A stretch of DNA of 64,000 nt from Promerops cafer (GCA_013398275.1 VZSE01009483.1:1984571-2048570), one strand, 5' to 3'. Positions 25,869-40,309 are shown, counted from the stretch's first letter. Program-made: numbers and translations. The notes: generated by a model not told the origin, from the letters alone.

Positions 25869-28800
25869 AAGGTGGGTAATTGTAGTATGTGCTAAGCCAT
25901 CTTTTCACACTCAGTTCCTGTGTTTTCACCCAGCAGTGCACATAGTGTCTGGGGTCTGGAATTGTCTGTCCAGACAACAGCAACACAGGCCATATATTCG
26001 ATGAAATGTGCTACCAGCTGTCTGATAAACACGTTTTTAAAGGGTCTCTGCATCTTTTATTTTGGATGAGTTGACAGAATGGCATAACCACATGCCTGAT
26101 ACAGATGGTAAATTTCAAATTCATGCTCTTATGCACAAAAGTACTGGAAATCACCAATGTAAGGGCTGTTATTTCCTACTACATTAGGATTTATTTGCTT
26201 TAACCATGAGGACTTCCAGTTTGTTCGGTGTTTTTTTTTTTTTTAATGGCCCAAACCATTTTGGTGTAAATTCTCTAATGTCATGACAACCTGAGGGAGA
26301 TACTGGAAATGGAAAATTTCAGCCTGAACAGTTCAAATATGACAAATTTATGAGCAAAGGAAAACAAGATCTGTTAATGGGAAATGTTTGTCACCTTTAG
26401 TAGTAAAACAGACTCATATTATTGCTTATGATGCAGACAGAGCAGCTTTTAGTCACTGTTTCTTAACCTTCTCAGCATGTGAAGGGTAATGCATTTGAAA
26501 TGATTAGTTGGTTTTAGCTTATGACAGTCAACAGTTCATTGCAGGTGTAATTAATAAAATAGATAATGGCCTTTGCCATCTGCTTAAGTTGGGTGTACAA
26601 GAAAAACACTTCCGGCACAGTGTAAGGACACAGGTCATTATGTGTTGGCAGCTTGATTACCTGTGAGCATTTATTCCTAAAATTCTTCACTCAACCCCCC
26701 ACCCCCACACTCTACCTCCCAAAAGAACCCCCAGCAGCCACAAAACATCACAGGTATGCATGTGTCCTTTATATGTAATGTATTCACTGAGATGCCTTAA
26801 TTCTCTGAAGGTACTCAGTGAGCTCCATACCTGACCCAGTGGTGGCTTTGTCAGTGCTTCTGAGCTTTGTGTCTGTCTAGGGTAGGAAACATGGGTTAGA
26901 AGATGATACTGAAGAGAAAAGAAGATGAATAAGCAGAGGCAGAAGGTGATGACTCCATCTCTATTGCTCTTTTCCTGTGGGATTGTGGATTTTAGGAAAT
27001 CCCCAAGACTCAGAGGCAATAAGTCTGTTGCCTGATGCTAAGTAATGTTATGGGGTGGCTAGTTTGAGGTAGGTCCTTTGGGCCCCTTTGAATGATGCAG
27101 ATATCACACAAGTCTCTGTAGTTACGAGATCTAGATTCCTGGCAGTCCTGAACCACTCAGGTTCCTGGGATTCCTCCCCTTCCACTGAGATTAGTGCTAA
27201 AGTTGCCTTAAATCTCTTCTGTCAGGAAGATGCCTGAAGATGTCTGAGTTACTGAGACATAAAGATTACCAGGCATTTGTATTTTCAGCTTGCATTACCA
27301 TTTTTCAGGAGAATATAATGGTCTGAAGAACGGCAAGACGTGTATTCCTGAATCATTTGTCTGTACCATATGACTGGCTGATTTAACCCAGGATGTTGTC
27401 TCTCTCAGTGACTGGCAGAATATCACTGGAGGCAGTTAAAAGGAGGAATGCACACTAACTTATTTGGTGGGGAATTTTTTCTGATTTTCTGTCTAGTGTG
27501 AGGTGTGAAGGTAGTCTTTTATGGATTAACTCGGGATGTTTTATTATCCATATAAAGGACTAAATGTTTTCTAGAGATTACAAAATCCTTTGCTTGGATG
27601 AATCTTTCCAATAGTTGAACAAAGTTATTTTTCAGTGTTAATTAAAAAGAATATTCCCTATCCTGCTTTTAACTCTCTTTCTTCTTTCATTGAATGTTGC
27701 CTTCCTCATTCATTATGACAGGATCATTAAACTTAAAAGCTCAGTACCTTTAATGTCTATATTACAGATCCCCTCCAGCCTCTCTGTCTGCTGATTTTAT
27801 AGTTGTTAACTCCTAGATTTTGCCATCCCAATATTGCTGTGGAGTTTTTTTGGTGGGTTTTTTTTGATAATTGAGGAAAAACCAAATGCAATTCCTTTGA
27901 ATATACGTACCTCCTCTGAAAAACTGGTCACTCTGTGTTCTCCATTGCTTCCCTTACCCTGCTTCTGAAATGACACAATACCATCCTATCCAACAGAAGT
28001 ATTTCCTTTCTATCTTCTTATGAAAAACTTTGCCACAAGCTTTTTAAGTGTTGTACACGCTCTCACCTTTTGCTGAGTGTTCCTTTCAGTAGGATTCCAT
28101 TCTTCGGAATGAAATACTTCGGAAAAATCATCCTATTTGCATTCTTGTCTGTGTATCAAGGTGTGAAATAGTTCTATTTCAGTAATTTCATAATGAACTG
28201 AGCAAATGTTCTGCTCGCCTACAGTTCACATGGTCAGACATGAAGCTTTTTAGCTGACTGAGCTGCTAGGAAAACAGGAAGAAAACAATGCAATGTCTTC
28301 TTGAACTCATCTGAACACTGGTGTCTTAAGAGCTCACAGAGCCCCTTACTCAGTACCTTCCCAGGCTGGTGGCTGTGACTGTGTGGTGATTACACCCATT
28401 TTTTCCCAGTACCAGCTCTTGTGACATCTTTCTCAGACTATTCCTCTCTAATCAGAGCTTCTTAGCATCCTGTGTATGATATGTGTATCATCTTACCTCC
28501 ATGAAAATGTCCTTAGTCTCCTCAGTGAAGAGTTTTATGTGTTTTACACCATGTGTTGGTGTGGTAGACCTGTGAATTCATTGCTCTTTCCACATATAGA
28601 AGAGTGAGAGGATAAAGAAACTCACCTGAGTGATTTGGAAAGCTGCCTACCATCTGGACCTACCTTGCTGTTGGTATGATGGTGGCAAGAAGCCTTATCA
28701 TGTCTAAGCTTGCCTGGGTCTCCTGTAGGGCTGCAGCAGGTGGAACTGACATGCAGCATGTGTACAAAAAAACCCACTGCTTTGAAAACAGCAATTCATA

Positions 28801-31317
28801 CATTTAGGAAAATTAGCTCTGTGATGGGATTGTCTCCCACAGGGAGCTGGGCAAAATCAAGTGGCAGATCTGTAATGACCTCTGAAGCAAACTAATGAAA
28901 GGGATAGAAAAGTGTACACAAAATGCCATGAGCATTTTATATTCACTCTGCTTTAGTGAAATGCATGGTGACACTGTCTTGGTTTAAGTCTGAGACTTCA
29001 CAGCCATGCAAAAAAATCATATGAGACTGATGACGGACTATAGCTTCTGTTGTAAAAATATTGTTTTTAAAATTTAGATAGATTATGGTTACTGAAACAT
29101 ATACCTGTATGTGGGCTGGAAAAATACTATGCTGTGTCTCAACTTAATTCCTTGCTAAAGGGCTGACATATTAAATATTGAATACCAGTTTTATAATGGA
29201 TTTTATTGTAATTCAGGAATTGCAGATCTGGCTGGCTTGGAGGACATAATACCAACTCACTTTATTATTTGAAACCACATGACATGGTGTGACAAATTGA
29301 TACTTGAGGTAAGATCAAACCTTAAGTGCAATGGCAATGCAACAGCATTTTCAGTTGCTGTTTAGAATAAAGACCAAACTGATACTTAATATGACTCCAG
29401 ATCACTTTGGATGGTTTTCAAAATCCTGTGTGTAGTCTTAGGTTGTAAAACAAATAGAAACTCATGATCACAGAAATCTGAAGCAGTTACATGTTTGTGA
29501 TAGATAAGCAGCACCTGCTAGTGGCAACTGGCAGTGTGGTTATTTGAGAAACAGAAATGACTCAGGGCCTGATCCTCTGCTATGGCAGATCTCGGCTTCA
29601 CGGACAGTTAAACCTGGGCAAAGTGGCATTCAGTCTGTCAGGAGTGTGCTGCATTCATTCACTATTTGCAAGATGACTGCTTGAGTTTCTAGGCAAGGAG
29701 GAATTGGGGTCATGACAATTTCATAGCTGATTTCCAAGTTTAACTTCAGATACATGTGCTAGCAAGTTGGTATAAATTTGAACTGGCATAATGCAAGAAG
29801 CCTAAACTGCATGTCAGAAAGGGCATGTTAGAAAGATTAGCCTACATGAAATTAGCTCCCAAAATTATTCAAGAACTTTATATAAACATTGGATTAGAAT
29901 TAGACAGTCAAAAGAGCTGACTGTATCTACACTAGCAAGCACTGTTGAGCACTAGGAACAAACCTGGAGGGCAAAACAGCAACTGTTGAGTACTCAGCAC
30001 TGACATTGTTTGTATTTCTGTGAGTTTGACTGTGGACGGGCTCTCATCTGGTCCTGTGGGTTGGCTGCCTTTTGGAATGTGGAGTTCAGAAGGGAAACTC
30101 CTAGAGAACAGTCTGCTCTCTAAGCCAGCTCTGCCAGGCTTTGCTTCTGAAGTGAGATCTCGATCCAAATTACAGCACTATAATAGATAAGTAGCATCTG
30201 AATCTGCAATTTTACTGAAACAATTACATGTTTCAGTCATACTTATTGTGCTCTGACCTACATAAACTATTCATTCTTTTCTGTGCAGCCTCCAAGAGGA
30301 ATTTGAAAGTTGCAGCTAGTTAGTTCAAATGAACCTTGATCTTTAAAGAAAACCTTTGAGTAGATAGTTTTGAATCCTGAAAACAACTCGTTGGAGTATC
30401 TGCAAATAGGAAAAATCTTAAATCTCAGATTTACCACTGTTCTATTACTGTTCTAGACATGTCTGCTAAACATACAGGCTTTCCAGTTATCTTCTTGAGG
30501 CACACACATCACCCCAGGCAGTGCACAGGAAAACAGATACCCGGGGCTCAATTCCGTTTTCTACTCTGAATTAATTTGGTGTGACCTATATGCCCTACAG
30601 CACATAAGAAGGTCTCGTAGGGCTGGTGGAAGTGTTGGAGACCTTTGCTCTTTTCGAGCAGCAGTAAGAAGTCAAAAGCAACACCACAGAACACGTCAAA
30701 TGCTGTTAATGCAAATGTGTCAGCCAGTAAATCTAATACCCACATTTTATGCTTTGTTGCACTGTGCTTATTAGATGTAGAAATTATTTGTGTATAACCC
30801 CCAAATTCATACAATTAGCAATGCTGAAAGGAGTGATGCTGCACTGCGAAATGGTAAGACACATGATGGCATCATAAAATAACACCTTGTGATGATGATG
30901 GTTCACCATGCATTTGAATGAGTAGTTAGCAGGGATTTGTCATATTCATGACTATAGAAGTGTCCTTTTTCATTCACTATTAGTGGATAGTAGCTAATTT
31001 TCTTTTGTGTTGTTTTGGTTTTTTTGTGGTTTGGGTTTGTTTTTTAAGGAAAATTCTTCTCCATTAGTTTGTTCCACATTTACTAAGTTGTAAGTTTACA
31101 AAGTCTTACTTCTGCACAGCAGCACAGTTCTAGTGCAAGATTCTGAATCTCATCTATATCTTTTGTTGCCTTTTTTTTCCTGGTTGTCAGCAGTTTAGTG
31201 TTTTAAGAATGTATTTATTCTATTATAAATCTATGTTTTGATACAATAACATTACTATTCCTTTAAAATTAGACTATGTGTGTTCCCTTTCTAAGACATT
31301 TGTTTCATAATTCAGCC
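25869..31317. other. Intron stretch, no gene recognised
   Basis: This is AT-rich intron without any repeat family that I can name. Open frames on either strand (for example 26687-27019 minus and 29932-30168 minus) are short and show no domain pattern. Confidence 0.5.
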
Positions 31318-31319
31318 AA

Positions 31320-31377
31320 TGGACTTCATGATCTTGGAGGTCTATTCCAAACTTAATGATTCTATGATTCTGTGATA
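31320..31377 (+). repeat. CR1 LINE, short 3'-end fragment
   Basis: The pattern acttcatgatcttggaggtc, then ttccaaacttaatgattc, then tatgattctgtgat is the last approximately 55 bp of a CR1 copy, with its characteristic octamer-like tail. Confidence 0.85.
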
Positions 31378-34300
31378 AAATATTGAGCTTTATAGAGTTT
31401 TTTAAAATATGCTGGATCTTTAAACATTTTTTCCAAGAGAAGAAAATCCATTCATTAGCTTTAGTTGGCTTTCCCTCAGTCTGGTATTGATTTTAGTCAA
31501 ATACTGCTACCCAGTGTTTGACTACTATCAGTAGACCAGTTAGATTTAAGGATTTAAGTGCATTCTTGAAGGTTGGAATATGCTTGAAATGGTTCTCTGA
31601 AAAGAGATAAACTGCCAAAAGTATACCAGATTTCAAGGATTTGACCACGAATAATGCTATTTCCTCTCAAGACATATATTTGGTACAGAAAGGAGGTGTA
31701 TTGACTCTTTCCTCAACTGGACAGATCAGAACACGTTTAAATTATTTCCTGCAGAAAAGATAATACAATTTTTGTAACGAGTAGCAAATGGTAAGCTTAA
31801 ATTCCTAGTCAATCTTAGTTATTAATGACAGAATCAAATACTGCTGCATGTTTGGAAACTATCCGCCTGGCATGTTTCATTTTCTGTGAAGAGCAACTGG
31901 AATAAGACACTTATTTGCAGCATACGTCACTTTCAGAGCAAATCCTAATGAAGGTGACATTTAAAAAAATATATTTTTGCAATAATGCCATTACAAAGCC
32001 ATTTAGGCTTGATATGAGTAGCAGAGGTTATTGTTTTCTGCAGAAATATCAGATTTCTTCTGGGGGAGAAAACTGGAATACATTTGTTAAATGTACCATA
32101 AAAGCACAGTTACCCAAGGTTTTTAATTTTCCTTTTTAGCAGTCCAGTTTGATGAATTGTCCTGATTAGCTCTGAGGAAATTCATTTTAAAATTAGGTGG
32201 GACTCAAAAGGAGAAAAATAGTGACATGCTTGGGAGTTGTTACTGACTGAATCATATGAAGAATTAGATGCGTCAGCTAGGAAGAGGCACATTTATTTGG
32301 TTTGTTTTATTTACCTCACACCCAGGATCATGATCACTGGTTCATTAGTGATTCAGAAACAGAGTATCATTGCCCAACCCTTGCCATGGCCACATTTCCC
32401 TCTGCACACTGGTCTGCAAATGGCAGGCTACTGGAAGACATTCTCCGTGTTGTCATGCATTTTAGCTCCTTAATTTGGCTATTCACTTTGAACTACAAGG
32501 GCCACAGTCTCTGGATTTTCAAACCTCTTGACTAATGGAATAGATGGCTTCAGCATTGTCCTATGACAAAAAGGCATGCTAGAGGGTATGCCAAATTAAC
32601 TTGATTTATTTAATTTAAGAGGCACACACTTGCTGCTGGATGACAACTAGTGTGAATTTGGACATGGTTGGCTAACAGTAATGATAAAATTTCTTATTTT
32701 TGCTTTATTATATCTGCTAAGTACAAATTTACCTGCAGAGTTTGGCCAAGAGGAAAATTTAAACAATATTGGCATCCAACAGAAAAGGCTTTTTTTTCTT
32801 TTAACAGTTCTTTTTTTTTATTAGTCGTTTTTTTTTAAAGACTTATTTAAGTAAATATAACTGGTTCTTTTCTATGGCTCCAGAGATTGTATTTTATAAT
32901 TATCCTTTGAACATTTATAATCTTTTAATAGCTGTTTCTTTTTCCTCAACAACATGACAATAATTGCTAGATTAAAAAAGAGAGCAGTTTGATCAAGCAT
33001 GAACGTTGGCTTGATCCTATTTCTATTGATGTCAGGGAGACTTCTTCAGTAAGAAGAAAGTTGGAATTTGCTTCATGATTGTTTCTTTTCTCCTGCCAAA
33101 TCCTCTTTCACTCATCCAAGACAGCAAAGAGTTCTGCTTTCAGTGCTGTAAATCTGGTCTAACTGCATTGACTCAATGGGCTTATTTTTGTAGAGATCAG
33201 TATAAGTGAGAGAAGGATTTATCTCAGTTGGATTCATGCTTCTTGTTAGTGAGGCAATGTAGTATAAAATTGGTGTCAATAAGACTTTCCCAGTATTGAT
33301 TTCTTTTTCAGTATGGAAACAGATGGAATATATCATAGGGTCTAACTGTTATGAAATGTTATCTTGCAAAAAAAGAGTTTTTATTTGGCTTGGACTTTTA
33401 GCCTTTTATACTGAGATTTAAAAATAGCTACAAAGTGACATGTATCACTGTCTATTGCTCATTTTTTGTTGTTCGACTGTCCTAGAAGTTGCTGACAGAA
33501 TTGTAACTATTTGAAGGGTTGGATCCTAGAGTAGGAAGTGCACAAGGTGCTGCTTATTATTTATAGCACCCACAAGGTGCTGTGAATAGAGTATCAGAAA
33601 ACACGTAATTTGAATATTAGTCAATTCACAGTTAATGAAAGAGAAGACTATGAAGATAACAACAAAATCTGACAAAATTCACATGGTCGTAGCTTCATTG
33701 AGAATGGGATTTTAGCTTGAAAATGTTATAGTTGAGATAAAAAATGTTCCCTAATATAGCTATAAGAAAACAGGGAAGGAGAGGGTCTTTTCCAGACAGA
33801 TGGAAGAGCCTTAATGCAAAATCTTAGAAGGAGCCTTATATTGTTTAACTTTGTGGAAAAACAGTTTTGAGTGGTTACTTTGATAATCTGGGAGCTCTCA
33901 GGCAATCTCAGTTATTACATTTTAGAGCCAAGACTTCTTTGGCATGGATTTTTATATGACCTTTGACATATTTATTTTTGCTGCAGTTTTTCCAAACCAG
34001 CAGGGACCATGCTTAGACTCTGCTTAGAAATCTGGAATATGTTTAAACAATAAAAGAGGGAAAAAGATAATTTTGTTCTTATAAATTCTGATATACAAAA
34101 TAGTTAAAGGGGTCATTGATATATTTTTTTGCACCTCTTTTATATTTTGGCAGATTTATATATATGTATATATATATTTTAACTGTTTTCCACTTGTGTA
34201 CATGTTACAAGAATTCATGCGACATAAATTAGTATGTATGTCCTGTCTGATATGTTGTTTGTGAGGCAAGAGCCATTACACCATGTCATTTAGAGATTAT

Positions 34301-36160
34301 AACACATTCAGGAAGTTTAAATTACTCATCTTTACAAAAGGAATACAAAATTAAATTCTGATTCGAGCATGCCATTTCAAACCACCTTGGTTCTCATTAG
34401 GGTTCTGATAATCTAATGTTAGATTCATTACCATCTAAAATTATTGCAATCTGCTGCCTTTTGTTTGGATTCAATGTCCGTAATTGTTCCACGTGATGTC
34501 AGTAATTACTGAGGCTGCTTTAGGAAGATACGCAAAGACATGGCAAGAAAAGATGATCAAGCCAAGTTTAGATTTGTTATGTGGTTGTACATGTGCGTCA
34601 GAAACTACATTTTAGTAGTGTATCTGTTTACACTTGATGCTGCATAGGTTCCAGAAAAGGAGGCATTATGCTGCAAGACAAGGAAAACAAATTAAATATA
34701 GTCTTGAATCATTCAAGATTGAAAGGAATGACTCCTAGCTGTATGAGGATGAAACTTCTGTTGTATTGAATCATTTTTTTACTTTGATTTCTTTTAAAGA
34801 AAATATATGCTCTTTCCTTTGTAGAACCTAGTCCTCTTCCCTACAAAACAGAATAAAGCAAACACTCATACCTGCTGAAAATGAATATTACTGACCTGAA
34901 ATTACATTGCAGTTTATAGAATTTGAAACACAAAAATATTTACTCTCAAAGTATTTACTATAGTAATCTGTTCTGCTAAGTTTTCCTTCTTTTTTGTAAA
35001 TCAATAAGGCTGTCTTAGCACCCCTTATGAGTGGGTGGAGGAAGAGGAAGGATGAAGCGAACTTAATTTCTACTGTTTGCTTTCATATACCTTATTATGA
35101 ACATTTAACTAGTTAAATGAGATACTGCAAAGAATATAAGCATGAAATAGACATCCAGAGTAGTTTTCTGTAATAATGTTACACTACATCACAATCTGAT
35201 CCAAAGTTACAGCTTTGAGGCAGCCTGAATCTACTAAAGGGACTCAACCCTGTGGGTAATGTTGTGTCTTAGTTGTGTTTGGCAATGTTAAATAAGAAGT
35301 GGCTATAAGAACTAAGGCATGCAGGTGTGATGGCGGGTGCTGAATCTGAAGTATTTGAAGGATATTTTCATCCCATTATTTTATTTCTCAAAAAAATTCC
35401 AATATTGGTTGGCAGAAGCAGGTGCTTTTGAGAATTTGGATAATTTCCTCACTTTCTTCATTTGTTTGTTTGTGGTTTGTTTGTTTTTTTTTTTCCTAGT
35501 ACACATACCCACCTTTCTTTTAGAACCTTGTATTCTTTTAGAGACAGATGAGACTTATTTAGAGTAAATCAAAACAGAATCTCTGACTAGACATACAATA
35601 GATTCAACAGATCTTGCGTGTTTTAGTTTCTGCTCCATCCAATTAAAGAACTTTTTATGTTCTGTGGCTGGAATTAGAAGGAAGTAGCAGAAACCTGTAA
35701 AATGTCAGAGTTCTCATATATATAAATATTTATTGGACTACTTAACATTAAGAATGACTAAGAAAAAACAAATCGAAACCTATGAAAAAAAGCTGTTCAT
35801 TTTGGCTTTTGCCTGAAGAAAAAGCATCAAGTTTGATGCCAGTAAACTGTCAATTTGTGGAAGCAGCTGTAAATCAAGTACTGCTTTATTATATTGCTAC
35901 ACATCTGGAATAAGCTGGATTACTGCAGTGGGAATTACTTTACATTTATACTACTGAAAATGAGAACATGATGTTTCCTGAAATCACTAGCCAAAGTTTA
36001 TGACAAAAGCCAGAATTTACTACAGAGAAGAAATGAAGAAGAGGGGAAAAAAAAAAATCAATGTTAAAATAAAATGTTAAGAGATTACAGTAAATAGCCT
36101 TGTACTTTTACTTAGTTCTTAGTCTTATTTTGTTAGTTTTAAGTGCTACCATTTATTTTG
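31378..36160. other. Intron stretch, no gene recognised
   Basis: This stretch is strongly AT-rich and includes an alternating TA tract (34157-34177) and T/G-rich runs near 35459-35498. A 12-bp word (cacaaggtgctg) occurs twice 30 bp apart (33541 and 33571). No gene or repeat family was recognised. Confidence 0.5.
34157..34177 (+). repeat. (TA)n dinucleotide tract
   Basis: Alternating TA is interrupted once by G, giving 21 bp of simple sequence. Confidence 0.9.
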
Positions 36161-36593
36161 GATGATATGGAAGAAGTAGAACAAGAATCAAAGTAGGCTA
36201 GAGACAAGTATGATGTCTGAAATGTGTTAGAAAAGCAACATCTCCCTTTCCGGATTAAAGATGTTTTTTCCAGATGATAGAAATAGCAGATTGTTGTTGA
36301 TTACCAGTAAGTATGATGATGAGAGAGAAGATCCTTGGAAATTGGCCCTAGATCACCTGGAAAATTCAGTAACCAAAGAGATGAAATTAGATTCTCTGGA
36401 GGCATTAAAACTTTTTACTCCCACTGTAGAACAAATAGAGTCATCCCATCAAAGAGTTTTCCATCTGTTTTTACAAGAAAGAGAAAGGAATTAGTAGCTA
36501 AGTAAAAACCAAATTACAGAAAAACAAAAATTAGCTGCGTTGAAACAAAGCCTAGAACTTCTCATAGCAAAGCTGCTTAAATGGGAGAGAAGT
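36161..36593 (+). pseudogene. Decayed protein-coding remnant, coiled-coil-like, parent unknown
   Basis: Two adjoining plus-strand frames read like old coding sequence. The first (from 36161) gives an acidic stretch, DDMEEVEQESK, a stop, more protein-like sequence, a second stop, then NVLEKQHLPFRIKDVF. The second takes over at about 36255 and stays open to 36491. It includes EDPWKLALDHLENSV, KLDSLEALKLFTPTVEQIES and VFHLFLQERERN. Two adjacent TAG codons follow (36492-36497). The same frame then resumes with NQITEKQKLAALKQSLELLI and AKLLKWE. The mix of Leu with charged residues and the heptad-like spacing suggest a helical coiled-coil protein. The frame change and four stops suggest a retrocopy or dead exon. 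I saw no poly(A) tail or target-site duplication and cannot name the parent. It could still be chance composition. Confidence 0.3.
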
Positions 36594-37743
36594 TTTGCTT
36601 TTGCTGGCTCTGAGCTCCCCGGGGGACTTTGTCATTAGCATCCCACGTGGGAGTATTCAGCTTTCTAGCTAGGTCAGTTTGGAATCCTGATCTCTTCCTC
36701 CTCACCTCAAGCAGCAGCTGCTTAGACTTGTTTAAGATAGCTCTCGGGGAAAAAAGCCCCACAGCACAACAGCAAGTCCAAACAAACCCCCAAAACCACT
36801 TGAAAAACCCCCATAAAAGCAGACATGTCTCCTGAGCACAAAGTACATCAGCAGCCCTGGTGATTCAGTCTGGGCTGTCTGGTGTTGGTCAGCAGCAACA
36901 GTGCTGTAATTGTAGTGTTATCACAGTGGCAGTAAAAGGTACATTATTAACCTCCTTTTGAAAAGAACACATTCTGTTCCAAGGTTGATGTATGAATAAG
37001 CATAGGTAAATCATTACTTCTGTGTAAGGAATTGAGCCTGGCTAATCAGTAAATGTGTGAAGCTGATACTGTTTGCCAAATACAGGCTGTTCATGGAATT
37101 GGTTGTTTGATGACAGTAATAGCACAGCTGCATCAGTGTGAGAAAACACAGCATGTAGCATTTGCTGGTCTAACTAAGAAAAATATGGTCTGATATTACC
37201 TGGGGAGGTGTACAGAAGTCAAAATGAAGACAAAGAGGGGGAAATCACTTTGGCGTTATACAGCCTAAGCAAAGGAATCGGTCTCTGTTAGCAGAATGCC
37301 AGCTAGGTTTGATAACGTGTATTCAGTGGAAAGATATGCCCAGAATTCATCTGAAATGGATCTGCTGGGTTGCATCAGGACAGAGATTTTTCTATTCTTC
37401 TTGTCCCAAATATCACTAAGTGAAATATAATTACAGTATTTATAACCTGAACCTAACTTCAATCTGATAGTATTGATATATCTGAAATACAATTTTCTTA
37501 ATATGTTTAGAGATATTCCTTCAAGTTATGCAACCTTACTACCTTTTTTGATTGAAAGTGCCTGTTTCAATAAAACCATAACTTTTGTATTTTATCACTT
37601 TGTTTACTCATTGTAGGATTGAAGAGTTTTGTATTTGAGTCCACATGGTTACATATTTTGTTTTATCCTTTGGCTTAAGTAATGTATACCTGTGAAATAC
37701 ATCTCTTTTCCTTGAATTATCATTTTCTGATACAAAAAGATGT

Positions 37744-37790
37744 CTAGGGTATTTTTTTGCTAGGGTATTTTTTTTTGCTAGGGTATTTTT
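37744..37790 (+). repeat. Three tandem copies of CTAGGGTATTTTTTTG
   Basis: Units of 16, 18 and 13 bp differ mainly in T-run length, which suggests replication slippage. The TAGGGT core is not a telomere repeat because the period is wrong. Confidence 0.95.
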
Positions 37791-39510
37791 GACCAGCTAC
37801 TGTCAGTGTCTTCTGTAGCTATTACAAATTCACCTCCCAATCTTGCCTTAGGGAGGGACTATTTTTGAGGGTGACTGAAGAGCTTGCTAAAGTCAGCATT
37901 GTTGGAACTGTGTGGCTACAACAGCTTTGAATATGAAACTGTCACCAGCTATGAAAAACAGTAGTGTTTAAAATACATTTCTCAGATGAATTGCCAGTTT
38001 GAAGTCTCACTCCAGAAGAAATAATTTGCAGGTGGTTTCACTGATTAATTTCACTGTTAGGTTTATTTCTGGAAGATTTATTCTGTTACAAACTAAAATA
38101 TTTGAAACAATCTTGCTTCTCAAAAATTTGTCATTTCTTTTGTGATCTGATTTTAATACAAAATCAGAAATTTTAAGTTCTATAATGAGAATTTCGTGAT
38201 ATAACAGATTAAATGTTAAGGCACTGTGAGACAGCAATGTTGTTGTAATTTCTTCTTGTGTGAATCCAAGGCAGTTTTCCTGATGTTGTTGATTTGCACA
38301 CATGAAACTCTGAGATTTGATTGATCTTTGCAGAATTTAGGCATCTGGTGATTTGAAGTGAGCAAGACAGCATATGGAAGCTGATCTCCGGAAAGCTTTT
38401 ACAGAATGAGCTTTGATTTCATTTTTCTCCTGAGTTCAGTCGTTAACTGCTTTTGTGAAATACGAGCATTAAGATGTTGTGAACCTTTGCAACCAGCAGA
38501 GAATGTATTTTATATGTATGGTCATCCACGTTCAATAGTATATAATTTCAGAGCATAGGAAAAAGCTGCAGTGGAGATCTCTACATAGTTAAGTTGGCTG
38601 TTTATCCATTTATTTCACTGTGTCAGGATTTTTACTCTGGGAGCTTCAAAGAAATGCCTTGGTAATCTGTGATCATTTAACCTGCCTCAGTTGGGTTGTT
38701 GTGTATGAAATACAATGGTGTTTTCGATTGACTGAGGGGCCATCAACCAAAGCAGAGAGGAAAGAAGTTTCATTCTTCCATCTTTTCACAAGTCACTAAT
38801 ACATCATAATGACTTCTGATAAACAATATCTTATTTTCTTGCCTATTGAGCAAAGGGTGTTATTTCCTTTCACAAACATGTGTGGGAAGAAATTGGGGAA
38901 AATGGCTAGTTACACTTTAGCTGTGACTGACAAATCACAAATGTCATCAGAAAGTTGTTTGTGCCAGTCTTTCCATTTATTTCCACTGATGCAACATAAA
39001 CTTGTATGTATTGGTAGATACGACCTAGAATGTTTTGTGTGCTGCAATAAATGGTGAACATATTTTGGTCATTTGAGAAAGGAAGGGTTTTCCACTTTTT
39101 TGTGACCCTGTGTCCTAGAGTGTGCTGCTCTCAAAACCAGCCTCCCCATTAATTCCAAATGACTTCAAAGTAGGCCTTTTCATTGCTGTAGCTCATGAGC
39201 ATCCCTTCTAGAGAGCCATGTGTTTTGAAAGCAATTGGAAAATTTGTTTAAACAAAAGGTCTCATACTATCTTGTGAGAAAATGTGTGTCTTAACACAGA
39301 AATAGGCAATCATCAGTCTGCTTTTTTGTGTCATTTCTTCTTACCTGAAGCTGAGTAATCATCATCATTTTCTCTCATTTCCTCGACAGATATAAGAATA
39401 GTTTCTTATTTTTAAGAAATCAACTGATCTGTGAATAATGCTATTGATTTAAATCAAAAGACTGTTGCAGTGTGATTAAGGACTGCTAAATTTTACTGTC
39501 CTTTAAAAAA

Positions 39511-39524
39511 ATTATTATTATTAT
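39511..39524 (+). repeat. (ATT)n short microsatellite
   Basis: Between four and five ATT units follow a run of As. Confidence 0.85.
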
Positions 39525-40309
39525 GGAATATTGTGCAAGAATAGAGTATTTGAGAGAATTAGTTTAACTTATTGTAACTCTATAAATAAATCATATGATC
39601 ACACTTGAGAAGTCCAATATTCTGTATTCTCAGTATATCAACCAGTGTTTTATTTCATAGAATCATCAGCCTGATAATGCAATAAAATTTATTATTGCTT
39701 TAATTGTTCTCTATAGTCTTAATACTTTATTAAAATTTTATGAAAAATAATGCAATTACAAAAATTAAGCATTCTGGAGGACACCATGTCTAGCCAAATA
39801 TTGCAAGTTATATTTGAAAACTAGGGAGAGATTCCTTGATTTTGCCTTTGTGTTGAGTACTACGAAACATAAACTGCTAATATTCAGAGAATAAAGGATT
39901 TCCAGTGTAAATGTGTAGGGAAAATCTACATATTATAGGCTATTACAGCACTCTAGCAACATCTGGTATCAGTGCAAAAGAAGTTTAATGTAACACACAG
40001 CTGTATGTGACTACAGTGGTTCTTACTGCTTGTTGAATCCAAGTAGATCCTGACTTGTGCTGAAGGAAGAGAGCATTTATGAGAGCCTGTGCATGTAAAT
40101 GAAGTAGATGAGTCAATGACAAGCCATGTAAACCCAAATAAATGAAAATGCAGAACAGCTACTGAAAACACATGTATTTCAGATGCTTAATAAAATTTAG
40201 GCCACAGTTTTAGCCGAAAAGGCTGCAGATTTACTGGTAAAATCTGAAGAAAATAAGGTAGACTAATTTCCACAAAAAGAATGTTTTCTTTTTGGCTCTT
40301 CTCATGGGA

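Larger units (their letters stand above)
36594..40309. other. Intron stretch, no gene recognised
   Basis: A slightly GC-richer patch lies at 36594-36840 directly after the protein-like remnant. Beyond that the sequence is AT-rich, with small simple repeats at 37744-37790 and 39511-39524. An isolated catagaatcat at about 39654 is too short to call CR1. Confidence 0.5.

Noticed and set aside
37744..37790. Interstitial telomere repeat
   Set aside because: TAGGGT occurs at a 13-18-bp period with long T-runs, not as contiguous TTAGGG units.
39653..39664. Short catagaatcat word as a CR1 tail
   Set aside because: Only about 11 bases match and the flanks do not continue into CR1.
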